Positions 36,787 to 45,485 are shown, numbered from the stretch's first letter. The stretch: DNA of 64,000 nt from Flagellimonas alvinocaridis (GCF_004916895.1 NZ_SNTZ01000002.1:1-64000), one strand, 5' to 3'. Notes: generated from the letters alone by a model not told the origin. Numbers and translations are program-made.

Positions 36787-36814
36787 AAAAAGGAGCTTTT
36801 TAAGCTCCTTTTTT
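36787..36814 (+). terminator. intrinsic terminator after the S9 peptidase gene
   Basis: AAAAGGAGCTT pairs with AAGCTCCTTTT around a short loop and a T-run follows. Confidence 0.85.
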
Positions 36815-37032
36815 GTTTGTTGGAACTTTATGGGAGTTAAGGTTGCCGTTCACTGTGTCTTTTTTACCACTGCCCATAATTCAGGTGTGCACTACTGGAA
36901 AGCCCTGTATTTTAGCCTTGTATAAAATCTCAAAAGCAGAAAGCAATGATAGCACTTGTACGATTGATGATGGACTTATTGGTAGACATCTTCCTGTAAA
37001 AAATAATCGTGAACCTTTTGAAAAATCAAACA

Positions 37033-37242
37033 ATGAGAAAATTGAGTACAACGCAGAAAGCTATTTTGGTCATGGGAATCATTGGGACTTCAATAGGGCT
37101 TTATGGAAAATTCAATGGGTGGGAATATGATTCGTACTTTGTATTCTTTTATACAGGGATGACGTTAATGTGGGTGGCATTTTTAAATAGCGGCAAATCA
37201 TGTTGTAGATCTTTCTGGAAAAAACAACCGCAAAATCAATAA
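37033..37242 (+). CDS. small membrane protein, 69 aa
   Basis: Unknown function. Two hydrophobic segments (about residues 9-24 and 31-50) and a basic, Cys-Cys-containing tail. The ATG at 37033 is preferred over the in-frame TTG-type start 24 bases upstream. It precedes the histidine kinase by 59 bases on the same strand and may be an accessory of that pair. A 17-codon hydrophobic reading frame lies in its leader (36946-36999). Confidence 0.6.
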   Translation: MRKLSTTQKAILVMGIIGTSIGLYGKFNGWEYDSYFVFFYTGMTLMWVAFLNSGKSCCRSFWKKQPQNQ

Positions 37243-37301
37243 ATTGGACTCCATTGGGTTAAATTCCTTAAAGTATATTTATAATACCGTTGATAGCATT
37301 C

Positions 37302-38360
37302 ATGGAATTGAGCAGTAAAAAACGCGAGTACGCTTTTTGGACCTTACAGATTTTGGGATGGGGTTTCATCAATCTGGTTTCTGTTTTTGTGGTGAAACAA
37401 ATCAGCATATCCCTACTTGTATACTCGGTGGTCATGGGTACGATACTGGGTGTTTTTGCGACTGCTATGCTGCGTTTGTACCTAAAAAGAGCGGTACAGT
37501 TTGACGCATTTGGAGTTAAGGAGTTTGTGAAGATTTTGGTTTCCTATATGATAGCGGCCACATTGTTTGGTGGTTTAAACTTCGTTTTTGGGTATGTGTA
37601 TGTTGAGTTTGGCCCAGCGTTGACCCCTTCAGAACTCCAAATGTTCAAGTATCATGACAATGTTGGGGTGCAAGTGCTCAATTCACTATTTCTTATTGGG
37701 GCATGGACGGTGACCTATTTGGTGATCAAGTTGCTCCTTAAACTTAATCGGGACCGAATAGAGCGTTTAGAACTGAACACGCATCTAAAACAAGCACAAC
37801 TGAACACCCTGAAGGGCCAGATAAATCCTCACTTTATGTTCAATAGCCTCAACAATATAAGGGGATTGATGTTGGAAGATGTGGAAAAATCCCGGGAGAT
37901 GCTCACCAAGCTTTCCGAAATTTTACGATTCTCACTTACGCAGAACAGTAGCAATGCCATTTCTGTACGGGAAGAATTGGAAATGGTGGATAATTATATC
38001 GACCTATCCAAAATCCAATTTGAAAACCGCTTGGAATTCTTTAAAAATTTGGGGGATGACACGTTGGATTTGCAGATTCCGCCCATGGTCATACAACTAT
38101 TGGTGGAGAATGCCATCAAGCACGGTATTTCCAACCTTAAAAAAGGAGGGGTCATAATGTTGAATATCAAAAAAGAAAAAGAACATCTGGTGATAGAGGT
38201 CCGGAATACGGGCAAACTAAAAATTGCTGAAGATTCTACCCAACTGGGTTTAAAAAATATTCAACAGCGTTTAAATCTACTGTACGCCGATAGAGCTTCC
38301 TTTAATTTGAATGAAATTTCAAACGAGGTGGTGGCCACCATAAAAATACCATTGGCATGA
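37302..38360 (+). CDS. LytS-type sensor histidine kinase
   Basis: Inner-membrane sensor of the His_kinase/YehU family. Four membrane segments occupy residues about 12-150. The phosphorylatable His177 is in INPHFMFNSLNNIRG, followed by an ATP-binding HATPase region with ENAIKHGIS (N-box) and GLKNIQQRLNLLY (G2-like). It phosphorylates the LytTR regulator encoded next; the two genes overlap by 4 bases (ATGA). The ATG at 37302 is used rather than one 12 bases earlier. Confidence 0.92.
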   Translation: MELSSKKREYAFWTLQILGWGFINLVSVFVVKQISISLLVYSVVMGTILGVFATAMLRLYLKRAVQFDAFGVKEFVKILVSYMIAATLFGGLNFVFGYVYVEFGPALTPSELQMFKYHDNVGVQVLNSLFLIGAWTVTYLVIKLLLKLNRDRIERLELNTHLKQAQLNTLKGQINPHFMFNSLNNIRGLMLEDVEKSREMLTKLSEILRFSLTQNSSNAISVREELEMVDNYIDLSKIQFENRLEFFKNLGDDTLDLQIPPMVIQLLVENAIKHGISNLKKGGVIMLNIKKEKEHLVIEVRNTGKLKIAEDSTQLGLKNIQQRLNLLYADRASFNLNEISNEVVATIKIPLA

Positions 38361-39082
38361 AAATAAGGGCGGTTATTGTTGAAGATTCAAGATTGGCCCG
38401 AAATGAGTTGAAGGAGCTCATCAAAAAATACCATGACATAGAACTCCTTGGTGAAGCTGAAAATGTTGATGCAGGGTTTGATCTTATCCAAAGTACCTTA
38501 CCCGACCTTTTGTTCTTGGACATCAACATGCCCGAAAAGGACGGTTTTGAACTTTTGGAGATGCTGGATGAAGTCCCCATTACCATTTTCACCACGGCTT
38601 TTGATGAATATGCCATAAAATCGTTTGAGTACAACGCCTTGGATTATTTACTGAAACCCGTGAGTGAAAAGCGCTTTGGTATGGCCATGGAGAAAGTAAG
38701 GGGAAAATTGGAGTCGGTTCAAGAAGGAATGGGAAATTCAAAAAAACTGACCAGAAACAGTCAGATTTTCATCAAGGATGGCGACTCATGTTGGTTGGTG
38801 AAGATTGGGGATATTTCCCATTTTGAGATTGTGGGGAATTATACCCGCGTTTTTTTTGAGGATAAAAAACCATTGCTATACAAATCGTTGAATCAAGTAG
38901 AGGAAAAGCTTCCCGAAGAGTCTTTTTTTAGAGCTAATCGGCAACAAATAGTAAATACCAATTTCATTAAAAATGTAGTGCCTTGGTTTAATGGTAAACT
39001 TAAACTTACCATGCAGAATGGAGACGAAGTGGAAGTTTCCCGAAGGCAATCCTATATTTTTAAAGACCGTATGAGTTTATAA
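38357..39082 (+). CDS. LytTR family response regulator
   Basis: Two-domain transcription regulator. The receiver domain (residues 1-115) has Asp10 of the acidic pocket, phospho-acceptor Asp55 in LFLDINMP, and Lys100 in LLKP. The LytTR DNA-binding domain (about 135-241) has the HFEIVGNYTRVFFEDKK and FFRANRQQIVNTNFIKNV blocks. It is translationally coupled to the kinase (4-base overlap). The target genes are unknown; the small membrane protein upstream is a candidate. Confidence 0.93.
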   Translation: MKIRAVIVEDSRLARNELKELIKKYHDIELLGEAENVDAGFDLIQSTLPDLLFLDINMPEKDGFELLEMLDEVPITIFTTAFDEYAIKSFEYNALDYLLKPVSEKRFGMAMEKVRGKLESVQEGMGNSKKLTRNSQIFIKDGDSCWLVKIGDISHFEIVGNYTRVFFEDKKPLLYKSLNQVEEKLPEESFFRANRQQIVNTNFIKNVVPWFNGKLKLTMQNGDEVEVSRRQSYIFKDRMSL

Positions 39083-39128
39083 TCAGAAAGCGAGCAGGAA
39101 TTCCATTTTTATGGAAGTGGTAGGGAAT

Positions 39129-39201
39129 GTCATTTCAAGCGGAGCTGAGAGTCCTAGGAATCAGGGTTTGGGCAATGTGCCTCAACTCCGCTCGATATGA
39201 C
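39129..39201. repeat. REP-like inverted repeat element
   Basis: GTCATTTCAAGCGGAGCTGA at the left pairs with TCAACTCCGCTCGATATGAC at the right (3 mismatches), around a 31-base centre. It shares the AGCGNAG core with the copies at 11163 and 12545. It sits between two convergent genes and its RNA would form a hairpin. Confidence 0.7.
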
Positions 39202-39211
39202 AAATTACGTA

Positions 39212-39589
39212 TTAAGGCCGTAGAAGGTCTTTATACCTATCCTTATAGCCGATCAACACCAAAATATTCAAGATCAAAAGACCCAATGCAGGTCCTATGC
39301 CAGCAGGGGCCAAAGTAGCATGGAAGAGTACGGCATTGACAGATACGCTCATCAATATCACAGCCATAAGTGCTCCATATTTGTTAAGAATAAAGGCAAG
39401 GCCTGCCAAAATCTCAACGATGGCTACCAATTTAATGGTATGGGTTGATGAAACCGCACCAAAATAGTTCATTACAGCTTCGGGCATTTCACCTTGAGGC
39501 GGCATAAAATTGAGGAACTTGTTAAGTCCGAATACTAAGACGAAAAGCCCTAAAAGTATTCGAACTACCAAAAAAACTTTTGAATTCAT
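39212..39589 (-). CDS. DoxX family membrane protein
   Basis: Small four-segment membrane protein of the DoxX/SURF4-like family, 125 aa. The family block RILLGLFVLVFGLNKFLNF is at residues 10-28, followed by KLVAIVEILAGLAFILNKYG. Its role is unknown; relatives take part in redox or sulfur metabolism. It ends 11 bases from the REP-like element. On the minus strand TACTTTTA upstream (near 39617) could be its -7 box. Confidence 0.85.
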   Translation of the reverse strand: MNSKVFLVVRILLGLFVLVFGLNKFLNFMPPQGEMPEAVMNYFGAVSSTHTIKLVAIVEILAGLAFILNKYGALMAVILMSVSVNAVLFHATLAPAGIGPALGLLILNILVLIGYKDRYKDLLRP

Positions 39590-39685
39590 AGGTTTGCTTT
39601 TTATTGGTTGAACAATAAAAGTAGCTAAAAATTACGCATATGATAATTTAACACGAAAAATATTTTGTTATAAATAAAAATTTTC

Positions 39686-40471
39686 TCATAGGGATTTTAA
39701 AAGACCACCATCAATAGGAATGTTGATCCCATTGATATAGGCAGCTTTGTCCGATGCCAAAAAGGTCACTAAAAAACCATACTCTTCTGGATTGCCAATT
39801 CGCCCTGCAGGAACCCTTGCTTCCATTTCTCCTCGAACGTCTTCCTGGGAAACTCCCATTTTTTCGGCTTTTTTGGCGTTCAATGAGGCAATCCTATCGG
39901 TGTCAAAATATCCGGTGAGCACATTGTTCACGGTTATATTGTCTTTCCCCACATCCACGGACAAGCTTTTGGCCCATGTTACCACAGCGGCCCTAATGGA
40001 ATTGGAAAGGGCAAGGTAATTAAGAGGTTCCTTTACTGAAATGGAAGCCACATTGATGATTCTGCCCCATTGGTTTTCCTGCATATGTTGTAAAGCCAGT
40101 TCTGTGGTAAGAACCACAGATTTAAAGAGTAGGTCAAAGGCCTGTTGGTAATCGGTCACCTTTTTTTCCAAAGCTCCACCTCCTTCTGGCCCTTGGGTGT
40201 TATTGACCAAAACATCTATCGTATTTTCTTTGAAAAATTGGGTCAATACCTTATTCAAAGAGGTGAAATTTGAAAAATCCACCAGCAAATAACTGTGTTT
40301 TTGCCCTTGTGTTGTATCCATTTGGGAAACAACGGTTTTAAGATCATTTTCATTCCGGGCCATTACGGTTACACTTGCCCCACTGGCAGCCAACTGAAGT
40401 GCAATGGCCTTGCCAATTCCTTTACTGCTACCACCAACAAGGGCGGTTTTTCCTTTTAGTGTTATGTTCAT
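39686..40471 (-). CDS. short-chain dehydrogenase with altered active site
   Basis: SDR fold, 261 aa. The cofactor loop is VGGSSKGIGKA (residues 10-20) and NNTQGPEGG sits where NNAG usually is. In the active site the Ser is present (NVASISV), but the usual Tyr-x3-Lys is replaced: Tyr in LNYLALSNSIRAA is followed by Leu-Ala-Leu-Ser. This LSN-R motif is found in a known SDR subgroup that lacks the normal Lys. The start at 40471 is taken because the frame further upstream overlaps the cupin gene. Reaction unknown. Confidence 0.85.
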   Translation of the reverse strand: MNITLKGKTALVGGSSKGIGKAIALQLAASGASVTVMARNENDLKTVVSQMDTTQGQKHSYLLVDFSNFTSLNKVLTQFFKENTIDVLVNNTQGPEGGGALEKKVTDYQQAFDLLFKSVVLTTELALQHMQENQWGRIINVASISVKEPLNYLALSNSIRAAVVTWAKSLSVDVGKDNITVNNVLTGYFDTDRIASLNAKKAEKMGVSQEDVRGEMEARVPAGRIGNPEEYGFLVTFLASDKAAYINGINIPIDGGLLKSL

Positions 40472-40472
40472 T

Positions 40473-40784
40473 TTATTTGTATTCTTCCCGAACCGGGCTA
40501 AAGACATCCATTAATTTGCAAGAGGTGAGTGCTCTGCCACTGTGGGGTATATTGGACGGAATTACGACCACATCCCCAGGGTAATAGACCTTTGTATCCC
40601 CGTTAAGAGTGAATTCAAATTCTCCTTCCACTACATGCATGATCTGTTCATGTATATGTCGGTGTTCCGGAACAATGGCATCTTTTTCAACATTCCAAAA
40701 GGCCCATGATATGGCATTGCCATGCACTAATTTTCCATGGTATCCTGGCATAATCTCCTTGGATTGGATTTTGGATAGGTTCAT
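40473..40784 (-). CDS. cupin domain protein
   Basis: Single small beta-barrel of 103 aa. Metal ligands fit the pattern: His41, His43, Glu46 and His50-region residues in EHRHIHEQIMHVVEGEFEF, and His in IPHSG near residue 81. It is probably a metal-dependent isomerase or dioxygenase-type cupin; the substrate is not evident. The SDR gene begins 1 base after its stop, so they form one operon, which suggests a small metabolic pair. Confidence 0.88.
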   Translation of the reverse strand: MNLSKIQSKEIMPGYHGKLVHGNAISWAFWNVEKDAIVPEHRHIHEQIMHVVEGEFEFTLNGDTKVYYPGDVVVIPSNIPHSGRALTSCKLMDVFSPVREEYK

Positions 40785-40831
40785 CTTTTCAATTTTTCCT
40801 CAAGATAGAAATTAATAAGGTGACTTGATTG

Positions 40832-40862
40832 TTTGTATTGACTTTATCAATGGCTATTTTTG
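40832..40862 (+). promoter_or_regulatory. predicted promoter of mpl
   Basis: TTTG (40832-40835), 19 bp, TATTTTTG (40855-40862), an almost ideal Bacteroidota promoter. Transcription would start near 40869, giving an 11-base leader before the ATG at 40880. Confidence 0.7.
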
Positions 40863-40879
40863 AATGTTAAATTGATTTG

Positions 40880-42241
40880 ATGGAAATACACTTTATAGCT
40901 ATTGGAGGTAGTGCCATGCACAATTTGGCCTTGGCGTTGAAGGAAACCGGGGATGTCATCACGGGAAGTGACGACATCATTTATGAACCCTCCAAAAGTA
41001 GGTTGAAGGCTCAGGATTTATTACCGGAAGAGTTTGGATGGTTTCCGGATAAAATCCATGGTCAATTGGATGCTGTTATTCTGGGAATGCATGCCAAAAA
41101 AGACAACCCCGAGCTGCTTAAAGCCCAAGAACTGGGATTGAAAATTTATTCCTATCCTGAGTATTTATACGAAAGGTCAAAATACAAGACTCGGGTTGTG
41201 ATAGGGGGGAGTCATGGCAAGACCACGATTACTTCCATGATTTTGCATGTGCTCCAGTACCACGATATCGAAGTGGATTATATGGTTGGAGCTCAATTAG
41301 ATGGTTTTGATCGTATGGTTCACCTAACCGAAACCAATGAGTTTATTGTTTTGGAAGGGGACGAATACCTTTCATCTGCTATAGATCGAAGACCAAAGTT
41401 TCATTTGTACAAACCAAATATTGCCCTTTTGAGTGGGATTGCATGGGATCATATCAACGTGTTTACCACTTTTGATACTTATGTGGAGCAATTCCAAATA
41501 TTTGTGGATAGCATCGTGAACGGCGGAAGTATAACCTATAATATTGAAGATGAAACGCTTAAAGGAATAGTAGAAGCTTCAGAGAATACTATCCGTAAAT
41601 TTCCGTACACTACTCCCGATCATACTATTTTAGAAGGTGTAACCATGCTCGAAACACCAGAGGGGGATATGCCTTTGGAAATATTTGGAGCACATAATTT
41701 GAACAATTTGGCAGGTGCCAAATGGATTTGCCAACAAATGGGCGTGGATGAGGCCGACTTTTATGAGGCCATAGCCTCTTTTAAGGGTGCTGCAAAGCGG
41801 TTACAAAAAATTGCGGAAGGAACCAATAGTCTTATTTTTAAGGATTTTGCCCATGCGCCCAGCAAGGTGAAGGCAACAACAATGGCGGTTAGGGAGCAGT
41901 ACCCAAGACAAAGATTGATTGCTTGTTTGGAGTTGCATACCTATAGTAGTTTAAATGCCGAATTCCTTAAGGAGTATGATGGGGCTTTGGATGCAGCGGA
42001 TGAAGCAGTGGTATTTTACGACCCAGAGACGGTTAAGATCAAAGGGCTGGAAGAAGTGACTGCTGAGCAAATAGGTAAGGCCCTAAATAGGAGTGATATC
42101 AACATTTTTACAGATTCCAATTCTTTTCAAGAGTACCTTTATGGTCAGAATTTTTCTGATTCAGTATTGCTTCTGATGAGTTCGGGGGATTACGGAGGAT
42201 TGGATTTTGAAAAAATAAAACGAGCTGTTCAAAAAGATTAA
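40880..42241 (+). CDS. mpl: UDP-N-acetylmuramate:L-alanyl-gamma-D-glutamyl-meso-diaminopimelate ligase (Mpl)
   Basis: Peptidoglycan recycling ligase that joins recovered tripeptide to UDP-MurNAc. MEIHFIAIGGSAMHNLALAL is the N-terminal UDP-binding loop. The ATP loop GGSHGKTTITSM is near residue 110. Mpl-type residues instead of MurC ones are expected from the variant first loop (GGSAMHNLA in place of GIGGIGMS). Length 453 aa. The ATG 40880 follows a promoter directly; the TTG one codon earlier is not preferred. Convergent with a DUF1569 gene and sharing 4 bases of stop. Confidence 0.9.
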   Translation: MEIHFIAIGGSAMHNLALALKETGDVITGSDDIIYEPSKSRLKAQDLLPEEFGWFPDKIHGQLDAVILGMHAKKDNPELLKAQELGLKIYSYPEYLYERSKYKTRVVIGGSHGKTTITSMILHVLQYHDIEVDYMVGAQLDGFDRMVHLTETNEFIVLEGDEYLSSAIDRRPKFHLYKPNIALLSGIAWDHINVFTTFDTYVEQFQIFVDSIVNGGSITYNIEDETLKGIVEASENTIRKFPYTTPDHTILEGVTMLETPEGDMPLEIFGAHNLNNLAGAKWICQQMGVDEADFYEAIASFKGAAKRLQKIAEGTNSLIFKDFAHAPSKVKATTMAVREQYPRQRLIACLELHTYSSLNAEFLKEYDGALDAADEAVVFYDPETVKIKGLEEVTAEQIGKALNRSDINIFTDSNSFQEYLYGQNFSDSVLLLMSSGDYGGLDFEKIKRAVQKD

Positions 42242-42687
42242 ACCCCAAATTGCCGTAAATGGTGGTCCAAATGTTTGTACTGCATTTGTCCCCATTGTTC
42301 ATTCGTAAGGTCTCCAAAGGCAGGGTGTCTGCCCCATACTTCTTTTTCTCTTTCACCATAAAAATCATTGACTAGGCTTACCAGCTTTTCCTTTTCTTGA
42401 ACAAATTCTTTTGGCTCAGTAACCACAAATCCAGGGGCGGTTGGTAAATTATGTTTCCAAAGTTTATCGCTGTACATGCTTTTTTTAAAACCGCTGTAAA
42501 TTAATTTCATAAAAGGATTAGGTTTTTTTATTGTAAGTTTACCCAAAGCCACTTTTAGGGGAAACTGACAATGGTGCAACATTTGTCCAACCTCCATTTT
42601 GCCCCATTGCCTCTGGGTGGACTCGGAAAGTTGATTTATTCGAGATAAGATTTCAGCATGGACCTCAGTGTTGAACAAAGATTTCAT
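42238..42687 (-). CDS. DUF1569 (DinB-like) protein
   Basis: 149 aa, four-helix-bundle type of the DinB superfamily, function unknown. The family block KMEVGQMLHHCQFPLKVALG near residue 30 contributes His in LHHC, and HPAFGDLTNEQWGQMQYKHLDHHLRQF at the C-terminus gives further His ligands, so a metal site is likely. The stop overlaps the mpl stop (TTAA). Confidence 0.85.
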   Translation of the reverse strand: MKSLFNTEVHAEILSRINQLSESTQRQWGKMEVGQMLHHCQFPLKVALGKLTIKKPNPFMKLIYSGFKKSMYSDKLWKHNLPTAPGFVVTEPKEFVQEKEKLVSLVNDFYGEREKEVWGRHPAFGDLTNEQWGQMQYKHLDHHLRQFGV

Positions 42688-42728
42688 AGTGTACTATTTA
42701 CCTTGAAAATTACATAAATTTAATCTCC

Positions 42729-42736
42729 TATCTTTA
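42729..42736 (+). promoter_or_regulatory. -7 box near the radC start
   Basis: TATCTTTA, a near match to TAnnTTTG, ends 4 bases before the ATG at 42741. If used, transcription begins at or just after that ATG, so translation more likely starts at the ATG at 42753 (MVSLSIKNWADDD). Confidence 0.35.
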
Positions 42737-42740
42737 GAGG

Positions 42741-43439
42741 ATGCAAGAAAAAATGGTTTCCTTATCAATCAAAAATTGGGCGGATGATGACAAGCCCAGG
42801 GAAAAATTGAGGCACAAGGGCAGTTTTGTTTTGTCAGATGCAGAGTTGGTCGCCATTCTCATAGGTTCTGGAAACAGAAATGAGAGTGCGGTGGAATTAT
42901 CTAAACGGATATTGGCCTCCGTTGACCATAATTTGAGTGAAATGGGAAAGCTTTCGGTAAACCAATTGATGAAGTTCAAAGGCATAGGCGAAGCCAAAGC
43001 TGTTACCATTGCAGCCGCTTTGGAAGTGGGTAGGCGAAGAAGAATGCAGGATACAACGAAGATTACCAAAATTTCGGGAAGTAGGGATGCTTTTGAACTA
43101 CTTTACCCACTAATGGGAGAGTTGCAGCATGAGGAGTTCTGGATTGTGTACCTCAACAATTCAAACAAGGTCATTCAAAAGTCCCAATTGAGCAAAGGGG
43201 GTATAACCGGAACCTTGGTAGATGTACGGCTGGTACTAAAGCAAGCCTTGGAACTTGGGGCTGTAGGGATTATTTTGGCCCATAACCATCCGTCTGGAAC
43301 ATTAAAACCCAGTGCAGCGGACAAAGAGATTACACAAAAGTTAAGAAAGGCTTCAGAGGCCTTGGATATTAAGGTGTTGGATCATCTGGTTTTGGCACAA
43401 CATCACTATTTTAGTTTTGCCGATCAAGGAATTTTGTAA
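42741..43439 (+). CDS. radC: RadC family protein
   Basis: JAMM/MPN-fold protein of 232 aa (or 228 from the ATG at 42753, supported by the -7 box position). The N-terminal HhH part contains LKGIGEAKA-type turns (KFKGIGEAKAVTIAAALEVG). The JAMM metal motif is HNHPSG at residues 181-186 followed by Asp near 193. The old name refers to DNA repair, but a direct repair role has not been confirmed in general; it may be a metal-dependent deubiquitinase-like or nuclease fold. Confidence 0.92.
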   Translation: MQEKMVSLSIKNWADDDKPREKLRHKGSFVLSDAELVAILIGSGNRNESAVELSKRILASVDHNLSEMGKLSVNQLMKFKGIGEAKAVTIAAALEVGRRRRMQDTTKITKISGSRDAFELLYPLMGELQHEEFWIVYLNNSNKVIQKSQLSKGGITGTLVDVRLVLKQALELGAVGIILAHNHPSGTLKPSAADKEITQKLRKASEALDIKVLDHLVLAQHHYFSFADQGIL

Positions 43440-43451
43440 TCATTGCAATAC

Positions 43452-44747
43452 ATGTTATTGATATTCACCCATAAAGTTACCAACAGACTTACCTATACGG
43501 CAAGGCAGGTATTTGAAAAGATATTGGGGATAGATATCTCATTCACGACCAAAGTGGAAGATTTTATTAAACACTCTGGTCCCAAGATTACCTATTCCAA
43601 ACAACCCTTACAGAACGAGTTTTTCATAAGAAGCAATGACCTTCTTTTTGAACAAGGAATCAATGACTTGGAAATCAAGGTTTCAGAATGGGATGGAGTG
43701 CCCTGTTTTTTTTCATCAGGGGAGAAAAGTTCAATCCCCTTCGATATTTTCTCGGCCAGTTTCTTTCTTTTGAGCAGGTATGAGGAATACTTACCCCATG
43801 TAAAGGATAGTGTGGGAAGGTTTCCGGTAAAGGAAAGCTTGGCCTATCAGAACAATTTTTTGGAACTCCCCGTGGTAGATTTATGGGCCTATAAGTTGCT
43901 TGATGCCCTAAAAGAAAGATTTCCAGATATTGGTGCAAGTGAGCGGTCATATAGTTTCACATCGATTATAAATGTGACCACTTCGCACTGTTATGCCATG
44001 CGTGGTTTTGTGAGGAGTCTTGGAGGTGTGTTTATAGATTTGGGCAGTTTTAGACTGAAAAACATTGTTAAACGCTTTTCGGTATTGCTTGGCTTTAGCA
44101 AAGATCCCTATGATAATTTTTATGAATTGGTGGAAATCCACAAGAAACTGCCCATCAAGACTATGTTCTTTTTTCAATTTGCCAAGCATTCTGCCCATGA
44201 TAAAAACATATCTCCCAATAACAATAAGTTTAGATATCTGATAAAGTCGGTGGCAGATTATAGTGTGGTTTCATTGAGCACATCGTTTCTGTCCTCAACC
44301 AATAAATCTGTGTTAAAAGAGGAAAAGAAACAATTGGGAAATCTAATCAACAAACCCATCAACTATTCTAGGCTCCGCTATAATAGGGTAAGTGTGCCCA
44401 CAACCTACAGAAATCTTGTTGAAACTGAGTTTACAGATGATTTTTCCATGGGATACACCCATGAGATTGGTTTTAGGGCGGGAACCTGTACTCCCTTTCA
44501 CTTTTATGATATCAACATGGAAGTGCGTCAACCCTTAAAAGTACACCCGTTTACGGTACACGATTATGCCTTGATGAATTATGGCAACAAAGAGGAGGTT
44601 TTTGAAAAAATGGACAAGGTGTATCAATGGGTAAAGCAAGTGAATGGAAATTTGGTCATAGTTTTTTCCAATGAACTGTTAGGGTCCGATCATAAAATCG
44701 ATTGGATGGAAATGTATCAATCCTTTTTGAGACGATATTATGTTTGA
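43452..44747 (+). CDS. polysaccharide-deacetylase-like protein that has lost the metal ligands
   Basis: DUF7033-NodB-type architecture, 431 aa. The N-terminal 150 residues match flavobacterial proteins annotated as polysaccharide deacetylases. The catalytic DVD-type motif is replaced by NVTTSHC (near residue 174), the usual IHPS His motif by LSTSF (near 275) and the SRQH motif by SRLRYNR (near 305). The final RAGTCTPFHFYD block is intact. This suggests a non-catalytic binding or structural protein. The ATG at 43452 is preferred to TTG at 43443. It overlaps the next gene by 8 bases. Confidence 0.8.
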   Translation: MLLIFTHKVTNRLTYTARQVFEKILGIDISFTTKVEDFIKHSGPKITYSKQPLQNEFFIRSNDLLFEQGINDLEIKVSEWDGVPCFFSSGEKSSIPFDIFSASFFLLSRYEEYLPHVKDSVGRFPVKESLAYQNNFLELPVVDLWAYKLLDALKERFPDIGASERSYSFTSIINVTTSHCYAMRGFVRSLGGVFIDLGSFRLKNIVKRFSVLLGFSKDPYDNFYELVEIHKKLPIKTMFFFQFAKHSAHDKNISPNNNKFRYLIKSVADYSVVSLSTSFLSSTNKSVLKEEKKQLGNLINKPINYSRLRYNRVSVPTTYRNLVETEFTDDFSMGYTHEIGFRAGTCTPFHFYDINMEVRQPLKVHPFTVHDYALMNYGNKEEVFEKMDKVYQWVKQVNGNLVIVFSNELLGSDHKIDWMEMYQSFLRRYYV

Positions 44748-45429
44748 ACACCCAATTACTGATGTTTTTTTTGATTTGGACCATACCTTATGGGACTTTG
44801 AAAAGAATTCGGCCCTTACTTTCGAAAAGATTTTCCAAGAAAACAATGTATCGGTGAAACTGGAAGATTTTTTAGAGGTTTATGTTCCCATCAACCTAGA
44901 GTATTGGAAGCTATATCGTGAAAATAGAATTGAAAAATCTGAGTTGCGTTTTCAAAGATTAAGACGAACATTTGATGCCGTTGGGACAACCGTTTCAGAT
45001 GATCTCATCCATGACTTGTCGCTCGAATACATAGCCCACCTTCCTTCGTTTACTCATCTTATGCCCCATACAGTTACGATTTTGGAGTATTTATTGCCCA
45101 AGTATAGATTGCACATCATTACAAATGGTTTTCAGGAAGTTCAAGAGAAAAAACTTAAGGGAAGCAATATTCATCACTTTTTTGATCAAATTATTAATTC
45201 AGAAATGGCTGGGGTAAAGAAACCGCATCCCTATATTTTTGAGTTGGCACTGAACAAGGCCAATGTTGACCCCGTGCACACCCTAATGATTGGGGATAGT
45301 TTTGAGGCTGATATCCTTGGGGCGAAAACAGCAAGGATGCAGGTATTGCACTTTAATTCCAACAAAGAATCTGACCACGGCGAATGCCATACAATTAACA
45401 ATCTCATTGAAATAAAAAACATTTTATAG
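44740..45429 (+). CDS. yjjG: HAD phosphatase, YjjG-type pyrimidine nucleotidase
   Basis: HAD-family 5'-nucleotidase that dephosphorylates noncanonical pyrimidine nucleotides. The nucleophile and acid are Asp12 and Asp14 in FFDLDHTLWDF, motif II is ITNGF, motif III includes Lys in VKKPHPYIF and motif IV is GDSFEADILGA. It is 229 aa with an alpha-helical cap after residue 20. Its start overlaps the deacetylase-like gene end by 8 bases, so the two are coupled. Confidence 0.9.
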   Translation: MFEHPITDVFFDLDHTLWDFEKNSALTFEKIFQENNVSVKLEDFLEVYVPINLEYWKLYRENRIEKSELRFQRLRRTFDAVGTTVSDDLIHDLSLEYIAHLPSFTHLMPHTVTILEYLLPKYRLHIITNGFQEVQEKKLKGSNIHHFFDQIINSEMAGVKKPHPYIFELALNKANVDPVHTLMIGDSFEADILGAKTARMQVLHFNSNKESDHGECHTINNLIEIKNIL

Positions 45430-45485
45430 AGTTATGGTAGGGTGCGGCAAGCCCCCATTGTTCTATATGAAAATGTTTTTGATCT

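Noticed and set aside
36813-37130. 105-codon frame overlapping the small membrane protein gene
   Set aside because: It overlaps the better-supported 69-aa membrane protein in another frame and has no protein features.
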